A stretch of DNA of 64,000 bases from Bilabrum cf. latius (taxonomy: Eukaryota; Bigyra: Bicosoecida; Bigyra; Bicosoecida), in the NCBI GenBank assembly GCA_965178125.1, contig OZ237756.1, positions 682,001 to 746,000 on the forward strand, read 5' to 3'. The position numbers were made by a program, and so were the translations under genes. Positions within the stretch are counted from its first letter, which is position 1. The number at the start of each line of letters is the position of its first letter. This document shows positions 1 to 8,455 of the stretch, piece by piece. The notes below the pieces were generated by a model that saw only the letters and a program-made list of their open reading frames with translations, was not told where the DNA came from and made no database searches.

Positions 1-189
1 GCTATACCCAGCGATAAACTGTATAGCAAAATCCATAAAGATTTAGATAATGAAGATAAGGATGTAGCAAGACATTCACGAGCTGAATTTTTGAAAAGTT
101 TTAACCCTAATGAGTATAGCGTGTATAATACGTTTGAAGGGCTTTCATAGATGGTTATGTCAGTCTATAATATGACCTACAGAGTGTAA
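1..189 (+). CDS. C-terminal part of an unknown protein
   Basis: Open from the first base of the window to a TAA at 187-189, with one in-frame TAG near 151. About 62 residues are visible. They are charged and hydrophilic, ending in a methionine- and tyrosine-containing tail. I do not recognise it. It converges on the integrase gene, whose stop lies 37 bp away on the other strand. The start is outside the window. Confidence 0.4.
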
Positions 190-225
190 TTATTTGAATA
201 TTATTAAAATATAAATTAATAATAT

Positions 226-1383
226 TTATTTAGTCTTATTATTAAAATTATCCTTTAGAGTTTTTGATATATTTTTAGCCGGCTCCGTTGTTATCTTCCA
301 TTGAATTAAATATTCATCTTGTCCCTCTTGATTCTTTCTTCTCTTTATTATTTTACCTATATCATTCTAATATTTTCTTTTAGTAGCCTCATCAACATAT
401 GAATCTTTCCATTTAACCCTGTATGTATTATTTTTATTCTTTCTTATCAATTTTTCAATTATAAATATATCTTGTGCTTTATTCTCGTATGGTTTAGATG
501 CTAATAACAACTAATCTCTATTAAAGTATGTATAGGGTATGCCCTCAATTTTATATAATGGGGGGTTATCTGGTTTTATTATTACTCTTTCAATTTTATA
601 AGGCTTTACGCTATATTTAATATCTCCCGCCCTAAATGCTCCGGTCTCCTTTATCCCTTCTATACTTCTAGGATAATCTAATCCTATTCTTACCATTTCA
701 CCCTCATTTAATACATCACATACTTCACCCTAACATCTAGGCGGTATATATGGTAGATTCTCCCTTTTCTTATTCAACATTTCCTATCTTGTTTTATAAC
801 GCTCGTTTAATATCTCCCTCAACTTTGGTATTAAATGTCTCCAGTTCGTAATAGTTGTCCCCGTTCTTATCTCCTATGAATTCAAATAATAAAATATAGC
901 TCTCCCTATTTCCTCATTCAATCTCTCCACCAAAGCCATCTACGATTTACGCTTCACTCTTGAAAATATATGCTCTATCTTATTCTTCTTTAGATATTCT
1001 TTAAATAATTCATTATCAAATTCTCCCCCTTTATCTGTTCGTATCATTTTAGGTTTCATTAAATAATTTCTTTTATAGATTTTTTGAAAAGCTTTTATCA
1101 CATCCTCCGCCCCTCTATCCTTTAACTCTTCAAAATCTAACGCTAACCCGCTCGTATCTATCACAACTAATAAATATTTTGAATCGTTCTTGGTAGCGTA
1201 AGGGAGATACAATAAATCAGCCTATTGGATAAGCCCCTCTTTAGTAGGTTTATAATATTTAACATAATTCAATCCTTTCGGTTTCTTTATCGGCTTCATT
1301 AAATCGTTCGTGATAGACTTCGTATTAAATCCAAAACTTGACTCATTAATATCATTATCTTTTTTCTTTCCTCTCTTACTCAT
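226..1383 (-). CDS. Retroviral-type (rve) integrase of element C
   Basis: A 385-residue frame with seven in-frame TAG codons, ending in TAA. The DDE catalytic core is visible: first Asp in QADLLYLPYA, second Asp in MIRTDKGGEF, and Glu in MALVERLNEE. These match the layout of Polinton/virophage and LTR-retroelement integrases. The C-terminal part holds two basic, beta-rich segments (YRVKWKDS and YLIQWK), consistent with degenerate chromo-type modules. It would catalyse insertion of the element into host DNA. It is only distantly similar to the integrase of element A (26879-27934), which supports a different element. The start is the first ATG after an AT-rich gap. Confidence 0.85.
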
Positions 1384-1423
1384 TATATATATTAATTGAT
1401 TTTAATATTTATAAATTAATTAT

Positions 1424-1795
1424 TCACGGATTAAATAATTTATTAATAGCTTCATTCGTTTTAATGTGCTCCTTGGTGTCTCTTATCTCCTAATGGATAT
1501 CAACCAACTTTAATTTTTCTTTCTTAGTGAGTCCGTTCATCCTTCCCTTCAATTCTTTTAAAGTTTTCATATAAGGGGCTATAGCTTCTGCTTTCTTTTT
1601 GCTCACCTCTTTATATTCCACATTAAGAGCGGTTAATTTACTATTCACTTTATTTTTTAATTCTGTCTCTTTTATTTTTAGTTGCTTTAACTTTTGTTCT
1701 AATTCACGATTGGTCTTCTTAAAGTCTTCTACAATATCAAGAAATTCATTCTTTAACTTTGAGCGGGTATTAATCACTTTTTGTAATTTATCCAT
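1424..1795 (-). CDS. Small coiled-coil protein
   Basis: 123 residues, Lys- and Glu-rich, with heptad-like spacing through almost the whole length (for example LEQKLKQLKIKETELK), so a long coiled coil is likely. One TAG is read as Gln near the C-terminus; the frame ends at TGA. The start ATG lies directly downstream of an AT-rich motif that is repeated in front of the neighbouring gene. No family is recognised. A scaffold or virion-accessory role is possible but not shown. Confidence 0.6.
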
Positions 1796-1840
1796 TTATA
1801 TATAATTACTAGATATTTTTTTTATTTTTTTTAAACTTCA
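1796..1840 (-). promoter_or_regulatory. Repeated upstream element, copy 1
   Basis: On the minus strand an A-rich tract is followed by TATCTAGTAATTATATA just before the ATG at 1795. Nearly the same sequence precedes the ATG at 2135. Repetition immediately before two starts suggests a promoter of element C. It also overlaps the 3' end of the gene at 1806-2135. Confidence 0.5.
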
Positions 1841-2135
1841 TTTTAACTCTTTGTAATTCTCGTGCTATTTCTAATTCCATCAATCCCCTTATTATTCTGC
1901 CATCGTGATAATCCTAAGATGAACAATGAATCAAATCATTCTAAACTGCCGGTAAAGGTATTCTATACATCAATTCATATTTAATAATCTCAAGCGTTAT
2001 TCTGCCTGTTCTCTTCTTCAAAGCTACCCCTAATAAGAGCGGTATTTGTTTATCAGAAACTCTTTTGAATGTCCCTCTAACTATTTTTAATATTCTGCTT
2101 ATACTCTTATCTGTATAAATTACTCTAAAATCCAT
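1806..2135 (-). CDS. Small basic protein of element C
   Basis: 109 residues with three in-frame TAG codons and a TAA stop. The N-terminal two thirds look globular (residues 1-65). The C-terminus is a Lys-rich tail ending in KFKKNKKNI, suggestive of nucleic-acid binding. I recognise no family. The final codons lie in the AT-rich repeat that forms the presumed promoter of the next gene downstream, so the genes are tightly packed. Confidence 0.5.
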
Positions 2136-2180
2136 TGGTATATAATTACTAGATATTTTTTTTATTTTTTTTAAACTATA
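2136..2180 (-). promoter_or_regulatory. Repeated upstream element, copy 2
   Basis: Same A-rich tract plus ATCTAGTAATTATATA arrangement as at 1796-1840, positioned right before the ATG at 2135. Two near-identical copies ahead of two starts make a promoter the simplest reading. Confidence 0.5.
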
Positions 2181-2230
2181 GAATTTTATAAAACGGGTTT
2201 AATAAAATAAAATAATAATTATAATAAAAC

Positions 2231-3028
2231 TTAATTAAAATTATCCTCTATCTCGTCTCGCTCCTCGTTATCCAATACCCAATCTAATCTTGAAGGGTGC
2301 CACGCTCTAGAAATTAATTCTTCTTTGATTTTTTTAGTTTGTTCAATTGTTTCATCTTTCCGCTCTTCTAATGATGGGATTAATGTCGTGGAATAATCAA
2401 TTCGTTCATCCTTAATTCCATTCTCCAAATGATTAAAACTAAAACAATTAGAAAACATACATTCCATATCTACAACATTTGAAACATCCCAGTTATTTAA
2501 AGGTTGATTTAGTGAATGGCAATCATAAAACATTCCGCACATATCTTTAACATTTGAAACGTTCCAATTATTCAATGGTTGGTTAAATGAATGGCAATCA
2601 TTAAACATTTCACTCATATCTTCAACATTTGAAACATTCCAATTATTCAATGGTTGGTTAAACGAATGACACTCATTAAACATACCGCCCATATCTTCAA
2701 CATTTGAAACATCCCAGTTATTTAAAGGTTGATTAAACGAATGACACCCATAAAACATATCGGTCATATCTTTAACATTTGAAACATCCCATGAATTTAT
2801 TGGTGATTCAATTATCATATTATCAAATAGGTTTAACATATTCGTAATAAATGTTGTTACTAATAATTCAGGTTTCAAAAACTACAATGCGTGAAGAAGA
2901 AAATCTGTATCTTTAGCTACGTAATATGTTTTACCTTCAAATTTCACAATATAATTATCTTTTCTAAAATAATATTCTTTTGGTTTTGTAGCTTTCAAGG
3001 TTCCATTTTCCCATTTTAAAACTTCCAT
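2231..3028 (-). CDS. BspA/DUF285-type leucine-rich repeat protein
   Basis: 265 residues with one in-frame TAG near residue 50. Residues 1-55 form a beta-rich leader (MEVLKWENGTLKATKPKEYY). Then come at least five repeats of about 25 residues of the form NWDVSNVxDMxxMFxxCxSFNQPL, the hallmark of the mycoplasma-type DUF285/BspA-like family. That family is common in giant viruses, virophages and protists and is usually linked to surface or protein-protein contacts. A charged tail follows. The ATG at 3028 was chosen because it includes the leader across the TAG. Its presence in an element suggests an accessory gene acquired from a host or a large virus. Confidence 0.8.
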
Positions 3029-3524
3029 TCTGTATATACCTATAATAAATATATTTTTTAAGTCAATTTAAACGCTCTATAACAATTTAAAAATAAAAGC
3101 GCGTTTGTTCCATTTGTGAAGGTATAAGCGAGGATAAGGGGGTATAATGAAGGTAGTTTAGAAGGTTGAATAATGGAGTCCCATAAAGTGATGGAACTTT
3201 TGGCTAGAAAATGGCTAGAGTCCCATAACACCTTCACAAGAGGGCTACATCCACGTTTTGATTAGAACTTACATATACTAATACGCAATTTATGGATATG
3301 GTCATCGTATAGAGTTTTATATATAATTGATTTTATATAATTAGAAGGATAAAGCAGTTATATGAAGTAGCAGTATGAAGAGGACCACCTTGACTTTTGG
3401 AGCGACTAGCTCCAAAAGGAGTGGAACGGACTGAAGAGCTTTAGCTCTGATGGACTGGAACTATTGATGATGTTAATCATCCTTAACCGAAGGGAATAAA
3501 TTTATTTATTACCGTAGCGGGGGG
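3029..3524. repeat. Hairpin-rich terminal region of element C
   Basis: No gene is seen. Between about 3389 and 3510 there is a series of short perfect inverted repeats: TTTTGGAGC/GCTCCAAAA with a 5-nt loop, AGAGC/GCTCT with a short loop, GATGAT/ATCATC, and the palindrome AATAAATTTATT. They end at the G7 run that joins element B. The arrangement resembles a transposon or linear-element terminus. Function is inferred. Confidence 0.4.
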
Positions 3525-3719
3525 GTATTTTCTCTACGCTGGAGTTCCATACCTTCCACTTTCTTTTAATCGTTCAATTTTTGCCCTTTTCCTTATAAAA
3601 TCACTATATTCTGTTTCTAAATCTACGTCGTCCCTTGCCTGTAAATCTAACATTTTAGCATTGTCCAGTTCCCTCTCTAGGGCTTGCTGAATAAGAGCAT
3701 TCACTTTAGCAGTTTTCAT
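3483..3719 (-). pseudogene. Truncated virion protein gene (5' end only) of element B
   Basis: The first ~65 codons match the start of the 393-residue virion protein at 15552-16733 in element A, including the readthrough TAG after TPA. At 3524 the match stops at a run of C residues, and the frame then continues into element C sequence for about 15 codons to a TAA. The gene is therefore a 5' fragment, cut by the B/C junction. The TATAGTAA motif directly before the ATG (3720-3727) is retained. Confidence 0.75.
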
Positions 3720-3782
3720 TTACTATAAGCTTTTATAAAAAGCTTGACCAAAAAATAAAAAAAAGTGTTTGTGTATAGTATA

Positions 3783-4022
3783 ATGGATATTGATAAGTGG
3801 ATTATATAGAGAACCAAACAACTCGCGCTATAGAAAGAACAAGACGCTTTAAATAGAGTTAAAAACCATCATATTAAAGTTGGGAAAGGCCGTAGTAAGC
3901 CTAAGCGGAAAGTGAGCGCCAAAATGAAACGCCGCAATAAACTTGTAAAAATGGTGATGTAGTAGACTGGTATGAGTTTACCTCAAGCAAGTCGGTATAT
4001 AAGAGAATAGAATATTATTTAA
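3783..4022 (+). CDS. Small basic virion-type protein (B copy)
   Basis: 79 residues with five in-frame TAG codons, ending TAA. The middle is extremely basic (GKGRSKPKRKVSAKMKRRNK), typical of DNA-condensing core proteins. Nearly identical to the gene at 15249-15488 in element A, differing by a few codons. Divergent from the truncated virion gene at 3719 and convergent with the ATPase. No named family is recognised. The core-protein role is inferred from charge and from its location in the morphogenesis block. Confidence 0.65.
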
Positions 4023-4051
4023 AGAAACTTTTATAACAAGTTTGACCAAAA

Positions 4052-4954
4052 TTATAGAAGGTAAGCCTACCTTTCTCCAATTAAATACCTCGGGTAATTC
4101 CTATGAACACAAACCCACCGAGAAGGCATTTTTAGGACTTTAGAGATTTCTTGTTTCTCAAGTCCAATATAATTTTTTAGTAAATACCTTAGAGAATGTG
4201 CGGAAGAACACTAAGGGAATATAACGAACTTATGACTTTCCGCAAGAATAATACGGGTACTTTTATAGTTGGTGGATAAATGACTTGTGATTAATACTGA
4301 AGTATTTGAGTGGCGACCAACCTATAATATTTCATCCTGTAAATGATTGAGGGCTTCCCTTAACTTCTTATCTTTGATTGTATCAATATCATCCAAGATT
4401 ACTAAGGCGTCCCTTAATTCCTAATGAATATCAATCGGGTTCTCCACCAGTTCCTCATTTAAAATAATCCTTTTCAGTCCTTTCACTTCATCTAAGACTT
4501 TATCCTACTATACTCGTGAAAATAAAATAATTCTCCTGTTTGGAAACATTCTATGATAATTCTTAGCATACTTGGAAACCCAAGTAGACTTCCCAGCACC
4601 TGATGGTGCGGTGATATATATTACCTCTCTTCCGTTTAAATTTGGTAATGATTGGAATTCACCCTATTTTAATGTAATCTCTTTATGTTTCTTTTCCTAT
4701 GCTTTTTCATACAAGTATTTGATGTCTTCGTCTAGGGGTTCGACCTGTTTGATTAAGTGTCGTGCTAATAAATCCATTTTCCTCTGCGGAAATCGTTTCC
4801 CTGTAAGTGATGATACTTGAAAATCCTAGAATGTAACACTATCATCTCCAAATTGGTTGTCTGTGTTTTCCGCTGTGTATAAAATACGTTTTCCGTGAGT
4901 GTCATATGCGATAGGTGATGATTTTGTAGTTTCCTTCCAAGAAAAATATGCCAT
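4052..4954 (-). CDS. Packaging ATPase of the FtsK/HerA-A32 type (B copy)
   Basis: 300 residues, the same length as the A copy at 14317-15219 and intact when TAG is read as Gln. Walker A is APSGAGKST around residue 116 and Walker B is ALVILDDID around residue 183. These fit the DNA-packaging ATPase of PLVs, virophages and large DNA viruses, which pumps DNA into capsids. Differences from A are mostly single-codon changes. Its upstream TATAGTAA motif is at 4965-4972. The protein could be functional although the rest of element B is missing. Confidence 0.88.
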
Positions 4955-4964
4955 TTTAGTGTAT

Positions 4965-4972
4965 TTACTATA
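4965..4972 (-). promoter_or_regulatory. TATAGTAA motif upstream of the B ATPase
   Basis: TATAGTAA on the minus strand, 10 nt before the ATPase ATG at 4954. The same octamer sits 0-10 nt before many genes of elements A and B. Confidence 0.5.
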
Positions 4973-5029
4973 TGTTTTTATATTTTCTAAAGTGTTTTGT
5001 CTTTTTGTTGAAAACTTATTTTGAATGAC

Positions 5030-5368
5030 TTAAACAGTTTCTAGATTTTGTGGGGACTTTTCCATTTCCTCTAGAACCTATGTTTGTAACTCTTTCCTTC
5101 GTTTTGGATTAATAGAATTCCGCAATACTCTTACATCACTTGACAACAATTTCCACTAAGTATATATTTTACCTCCATTCACCGGACAAATCTGTTGTCC
5201 TATCTCAAGCAATAATTCTATGTGCTCCTCAGTTTCTTCCTTTTTGGTTTTGAGTAGATTATACTACTTCTTAAGGTCAAAATATGCTTTCCTTGCAATT
5301 AAATAATCTTTATATACTTCCATATACCTTTTCCAATTACCATATTTCCTTGGTCGTCCTGCTGACAT
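5030..5368 (-). CDS. Small AT-hook-like protein present only in element B
   Basis: 112 residues from the first ATG of the frame, starting MSAGRPRKYG. The GRPRK core resembles an AT-hook, a minor-groove DNA-binding motif. The rest is helical and charged, with a CPVNGG segment in the middle. Three TAG codons are read as Gln; the stop is TAA. In element A the corresponding interval between protease and ATPase is about 400 bp shorter and the gene is gone, with flanks still matching. The frame is open upstream of the ATG, so the true start could be earlier. Function is inferred from the motif only. Confidence 0.6.
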
Positions 5369-5542
5369 TTTTTTAATTGTGTCTGTGTATCGTTGGGGAA
5401 AATGTATCAATTTTTCTTGGGGACTTTTTAATACCGATTTGTTTTCCACAAATTCCTAAATGGATTTTGTAGAAATACTTCTACACTTAAATAGTGGTTA
5501 AGAGAATTCATCTCCCCCAATATATATGTATATAATAAATCT

Positions 5543-6097
5543 ATGGATTATGCTCTTAGCGATAGTGATATTCGTGTTCTCCTCCAAAATCCACCAAATA
5601 TTAAAGGATTTCTTCCTACGTCGGTAAATATTGTACCTTATACCGAATTAGGATAGTACAATAGTATTGATGGATTGTTTTCCCGTTGTAATTGTTGCAT
5701 TATTTTGTATCAAGAAGAAATAAACTCTGGACACTGGGTGTGCTTATTTAAGCGTAACAAAACAATATACTTCTTTGACAGTTATGGAATTCGTCCTGAT
5801 AGGCAATAGCAGACAATGAGTGAAAGCGTGCGGAAACGTTTTTATGAAGACCCTGAGTTAATTTATTTAATGTATCATTCTCCGTATAAGATTGACTATA
5901 ACCCATATTAGTTTTAGGCGGATGGAATGGATATAGCAACCTGCGGGAGACATTGTATAGTTCGTCTTTGGAATAGAGCGAAAAACGCTAATTAGTATAA
6001 AAAGTGGGTGGATAAGGTTTGTAAGAAACATACATTAAATCCTGATGAATTAGTGTATTTATTGACGTATCATCTTAATGATATACAGGAAATATAA
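5543..6097 (+). CDS. Adenain-like cysteine protease (B copy)
   Basis: 184 residues. Motifs in order: His in SGHWVC (about residue 64), Asp in FFDSYG (79), and the block NPYQFQADGMDIATCGRHC (120-138), with the nucleophile Cys in TCGRHC. This is the maturation protease layout of PLVs, Polintons and virophages. Both glutamines of the YQFQ block are written TAG (5909-5911 and 5915-5917), which is strong evidence for UAG=Gln. The C-terminus (LTYHLNDIQEI) is intact here, whereas the A copy ends early because of a deletion. The enzyme would cleave virion precursor proteins at LxGG-like sites. Confidence 0.88.
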
Positions 6098-6139
6098 ACG
6101 GGCATACATTAAATATTATTATATCACTTTATAGAAATA

Positions 6140-6451
6140 ATGCGTTGGACTTCAAAAGACCAAGATAAATGTATGAGATTAAGAAATAAAATAGAAGACA
6201 AAATATGTAATTTAAACGTCAAACAAGGTGTTCTATCAGAAACAGCAATTAAGGAAATTTAGAGTTTATTTTATAATATAACATTATTTGAAAAGGAACC
6301 TGAGAAGTATCATGAACAAATTCAATCACTGACAAATATGGTGGAAAACATTATATTTGAAGAGCAAGTAGAGTATCTTGTAAAATAGGCGAAAACACGA
6401 ATTCTTAACAAAGACGAAATCAAAGAGATAATCGGTAATGTATCTAAATAA
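6140..6451 (+). CDS. Unknown 103-residue protein present only in element B
   Basis: Starts MRWTSKDQDK and ends in TAA, with two in-frame TAG codons. It is predicted largely alpha-helical, with alternating acidic and basic residues. I recognise no family. It lies 42 bp downstream of the protease on the same strand. The whole gene is missing from element A, where the sequence jumps from the last codons of the protease to the 3' end of the next gene. It is therefore dispensable or newly gained. Confidence 0.6.
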
Positions 6452-6511
6452 TAAAGATGATATTAAGTCCCCATAAAATTCTGATGCTTCTTGCTGTTAA
6501 AATGGTGTCAT

Positions 6512-7005
6512 TTATGAACTCCAAAGGTAAAAATGTGAGAAGAACTTTGGGGTTCTTGGTTTTACTTCGATACCGTGTCGTTTGAAGTATCTAAATTGGC
6601 GGTCCGTATCTAAATGATTTAAATGGCTGTAATACCCTATTCTATCGTAAAATTGCTAATACCGCCTATCACCAAACGATGTAATATATTCTGATCCTAA
6701 CGCCGGATGGGGTTCGGTGTTGATGCCAGAGTGGGAGCGCGTGAACGTCTCGTTGGGTTCCGATGGCGGTTGCGACCGGGAAGGTGCGACCAAGCCAACG
6801 GATTGCTTGCGATGACGCGCATACCCTCTCTGTGTTCAGGAGAGGGGCGGAGATTGGGTAATTTTTGCGAGACTAGGTTGCGCGTACACTCTGGCATCAA
6901 TCATTTTCGTCAAAAACATCATACTTCTTATTCTTGCGTCTTGAGGGTGCTTTAAATTGAAAATTTTCAACAACCTTTTCAAAATCGTAGGTATGTGGCT
7001 TCATA
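6512..7005 (-). pseudogene. Disrupted copy of the 94-residue gene of element A
   Basis: Both ends match the intact gene at 13312-13596 (MKPHTYDFEKVV... to the HFYLWSS end), but a GC-rich 208-bp sequence (6692-6899) interrupts it after the codons for FDEND. The insertion length is not a multiple of three, so the original frame is lost. The intact A copy shows the uninterrupted sequence. Confidence 0.8.
6692..6899. mobile_element. 208-bp GC-rich insertion with internal inverted repeats
   Basis: Absent from the otherwise matching site in element A (near 13410). It contains the inverted pair TTGATGCCAGAGTG (6720-6733) and CACTCTGGCATCAA (6887-6900). Its composition is GC-rich like the host, within AT-rich viral DNA. 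It may be a small host-derived transposon or filler DNA. No coding content is supported. Confidence 0.65.
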
Positions 7006-7035
7006 AGTACTTTATAGTATAGTCTTCTACTTATA

Positions 7036-7149
7036 TCAAAGCCCGAGCTTCTTGTATTCCTTTAGTTTTTCGTGTAATTTTTTCCAAATACGTGGATTAA
7101 TTTGCTTGACAATATGCTCTATCATCAACTCCTTTAAAAATGGGTTCAT
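7036..7149 (-). CDS. 37-residue protein (B copy)
   Basis: MNPFLKELMIEHIVKQIN... ending in KKLGL and TGA; identical in length to the A copy at 13167-13280. It follows a TATAGTAA motif directly (7150-7157). The sequence is amphipathic and basic. Conservation in both elements, together with the promoter-like motif, argues it is a real gene despite its size. No function is known. Confidence 0.5.
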   Translation of the reverse strand: MNPFLKELMIEHIVKQINPRIWKKLHEKLKEYKKLGL

Positions 7150-7157
7150 TTACTATA
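7150..7157 (-). promoter_or_regulatory. TATAGTAA motif directly before the 37-residue gene (B)
   Basis: The octamer abuts the ATG at 7149, as in element A (13159-13166). Confidence 0.5.
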
Positions 7158-7206
7158 GTGATATAGAATGGCTTAAATTATCATCTCTTGGGAAATCCTT
7201 GGAAAA

Positions 7207-8251
7207 TTAATTTTAATATTTCTTTGTATCCTATATTGTCAAAATTTTTCAATCAATTTTTGTGTTTTTAATTGGAAAACAATTATAATTTGTTTTTTAT
7301 TTTCCTTTTGATTTTTATGGTGGCATCATAGGAGTTACAACATTTAATTTTAATCTTTGAAAAAGATATCAAAAGAGCGGAGGGCAAAGCCCGAGCATCT
7401 TGGGAACTTAATTTATTCTTTCTAAGTCTCTTATAATTGACCTGTAAAATTGACAAGTTTTTTGGGGACTTTTCGAAAGGGACTTAAAATACGTTTTCGT
7501 TTTCCTTTTAATTTTAATGGTGGCATCATTGGAATTATAACATTTAATTTTAATTGGAAAATATATTTATTCTTTCTAAGTCTCTTATAATTGACCTGTC
7601 AAATCTCTCAATTTTTGGGGGACTTTTCCAAAGGGACTTAAAATACAATTATAATTTGTTTTCGTTTTCCTTATAATGTATCATCTCTTGGGTAATCGGT
7701 TTGGTTGCTTCGGAGAACAATTTAGTCGCTTGGGAAATCCTTGGGAAATCCTTGGGAAATCCTTGGGAAATCCTTGGGAAATCCTTGGTCGGTTCATCGG
7801 TCGGTTCATCGGTTTGTCGCTTGGTGTAACTACCTTGTTCTCTTGATAAAATACCTTGTTCTCTTGGGAAAATCCTCGGTTGGTCTCTTGGTCTCTTGGG
7901 AATTCATCCTTTCGTTCCTACAGCAAACACAGAGAGGTTTTTGACACTTGGTTAATTTCTTCATTTTTTCCTACTTTACTAAAACATCTCTGTCTTTGCT
8001 GTTAGAGTTTATAAGGGGGATAAAGATTAGAATTCTTCAATTTACCCCTACTTCGTAGGAGTAAATTTTATATCTGAAAATGGGTACATAGAGGGGTTCT
8101 ATAGGGGTTCTTGGGGAACCCCTTGGGAAATCATCTAGGTTTATAGGGAAAACACTTGAGTTGCTAAATATGCCTTTAAAGGAGGGGCGAGCGTAGCGTA
8201 GCCCTCGTCCTCAACGCTTGGTGTACCTACCACCACCCGTTGTCCCCCCCC
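7207..8251. repeat. Terminal inverted repeat of element B
   Basis: Matches the right TIR of element A (27975-28886) and, inverted, the left TIR (12096-13062). It contains an 11-bp minisatellite based on GGGAAATCCTT (about 7728-7787), a CGGTTCATCGGT repeat, one copy of the 49-bp micro-element (7352-7400), and a C8 terminus. Frames across it are open only because of these repeats. I see no gene. Confidence 0.8.
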
Positions 8252-8455
8252 TGCGTCGCATCTTAGCGTCACAGGCCGTGCCAGAGAAGAACGCTACTGG
8301 CTTGGGCTGCTTCTGTATTTCTTTGCTAATCCTGTCTAGCGCAGAGGCTGATCTCTCTCTTTCCCCAGTGTAGACTCGAACCGGAATGACACCTCGCCGG
8401 TCGATCACAGGATCACGCCAGTATCAGCTGAACGTTCGCGAACGAACAGCTGACC
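8252..8455. repeat. Mosaic host junction next to element B
   Basis: 8251-8413 is almost identical to 29818-29980. 8414-8455 matches 30732-30775, including a 30-bp imperfect palindrome centred on CGTTCGCGAACG (8424-8453 and 30739-30768). From 8454 on, the sequence is the FG-GAP duplicate found at 42774. Three separately located host pieces are therefore joined here. No gene is seen. Confidence 0.75.

Larger units (their letters stand above)
1..3524. mobile_element. Element C: partial PLV/virophage-like element
   Basis: AT-rich segment, unlike the GC-rich host DNA further right. It carries a retroviral-type (rve) integrase, a BspA-like repeat protein and small ORFs, all using in-frame TAG. It enters from outside the window. 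It stops at a C7/G7 run near 3518-3524, where the sequence changes abruptly into the structural gene of element B. Its gene set differs from element A, so I treat it as a separate element fused to or inserted in B. The family assignment is inferred from the integrase and the gene style. No capsid gene is visible. Confidence 0.6.
3525..8251 (-). mobile_element. Element B: truncated polinton-like virus, inverted relative to element A
   Basis: Colinear, in reverse, with 12096-15735 of element A: TIR, small genes, protease, ATPase, basic protein, start of a virion protein. It ends at a C8 run at 8244-8251, matching the G-run terminus of A. It lacks everything from the virion protein onward (penton, MCP, polymerase, helicase, integrase), because sequence of another element replaces it at 3524. 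It has two small genes that A lacks and a GC-rich insertion in one gene. Confidence 0.85.
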
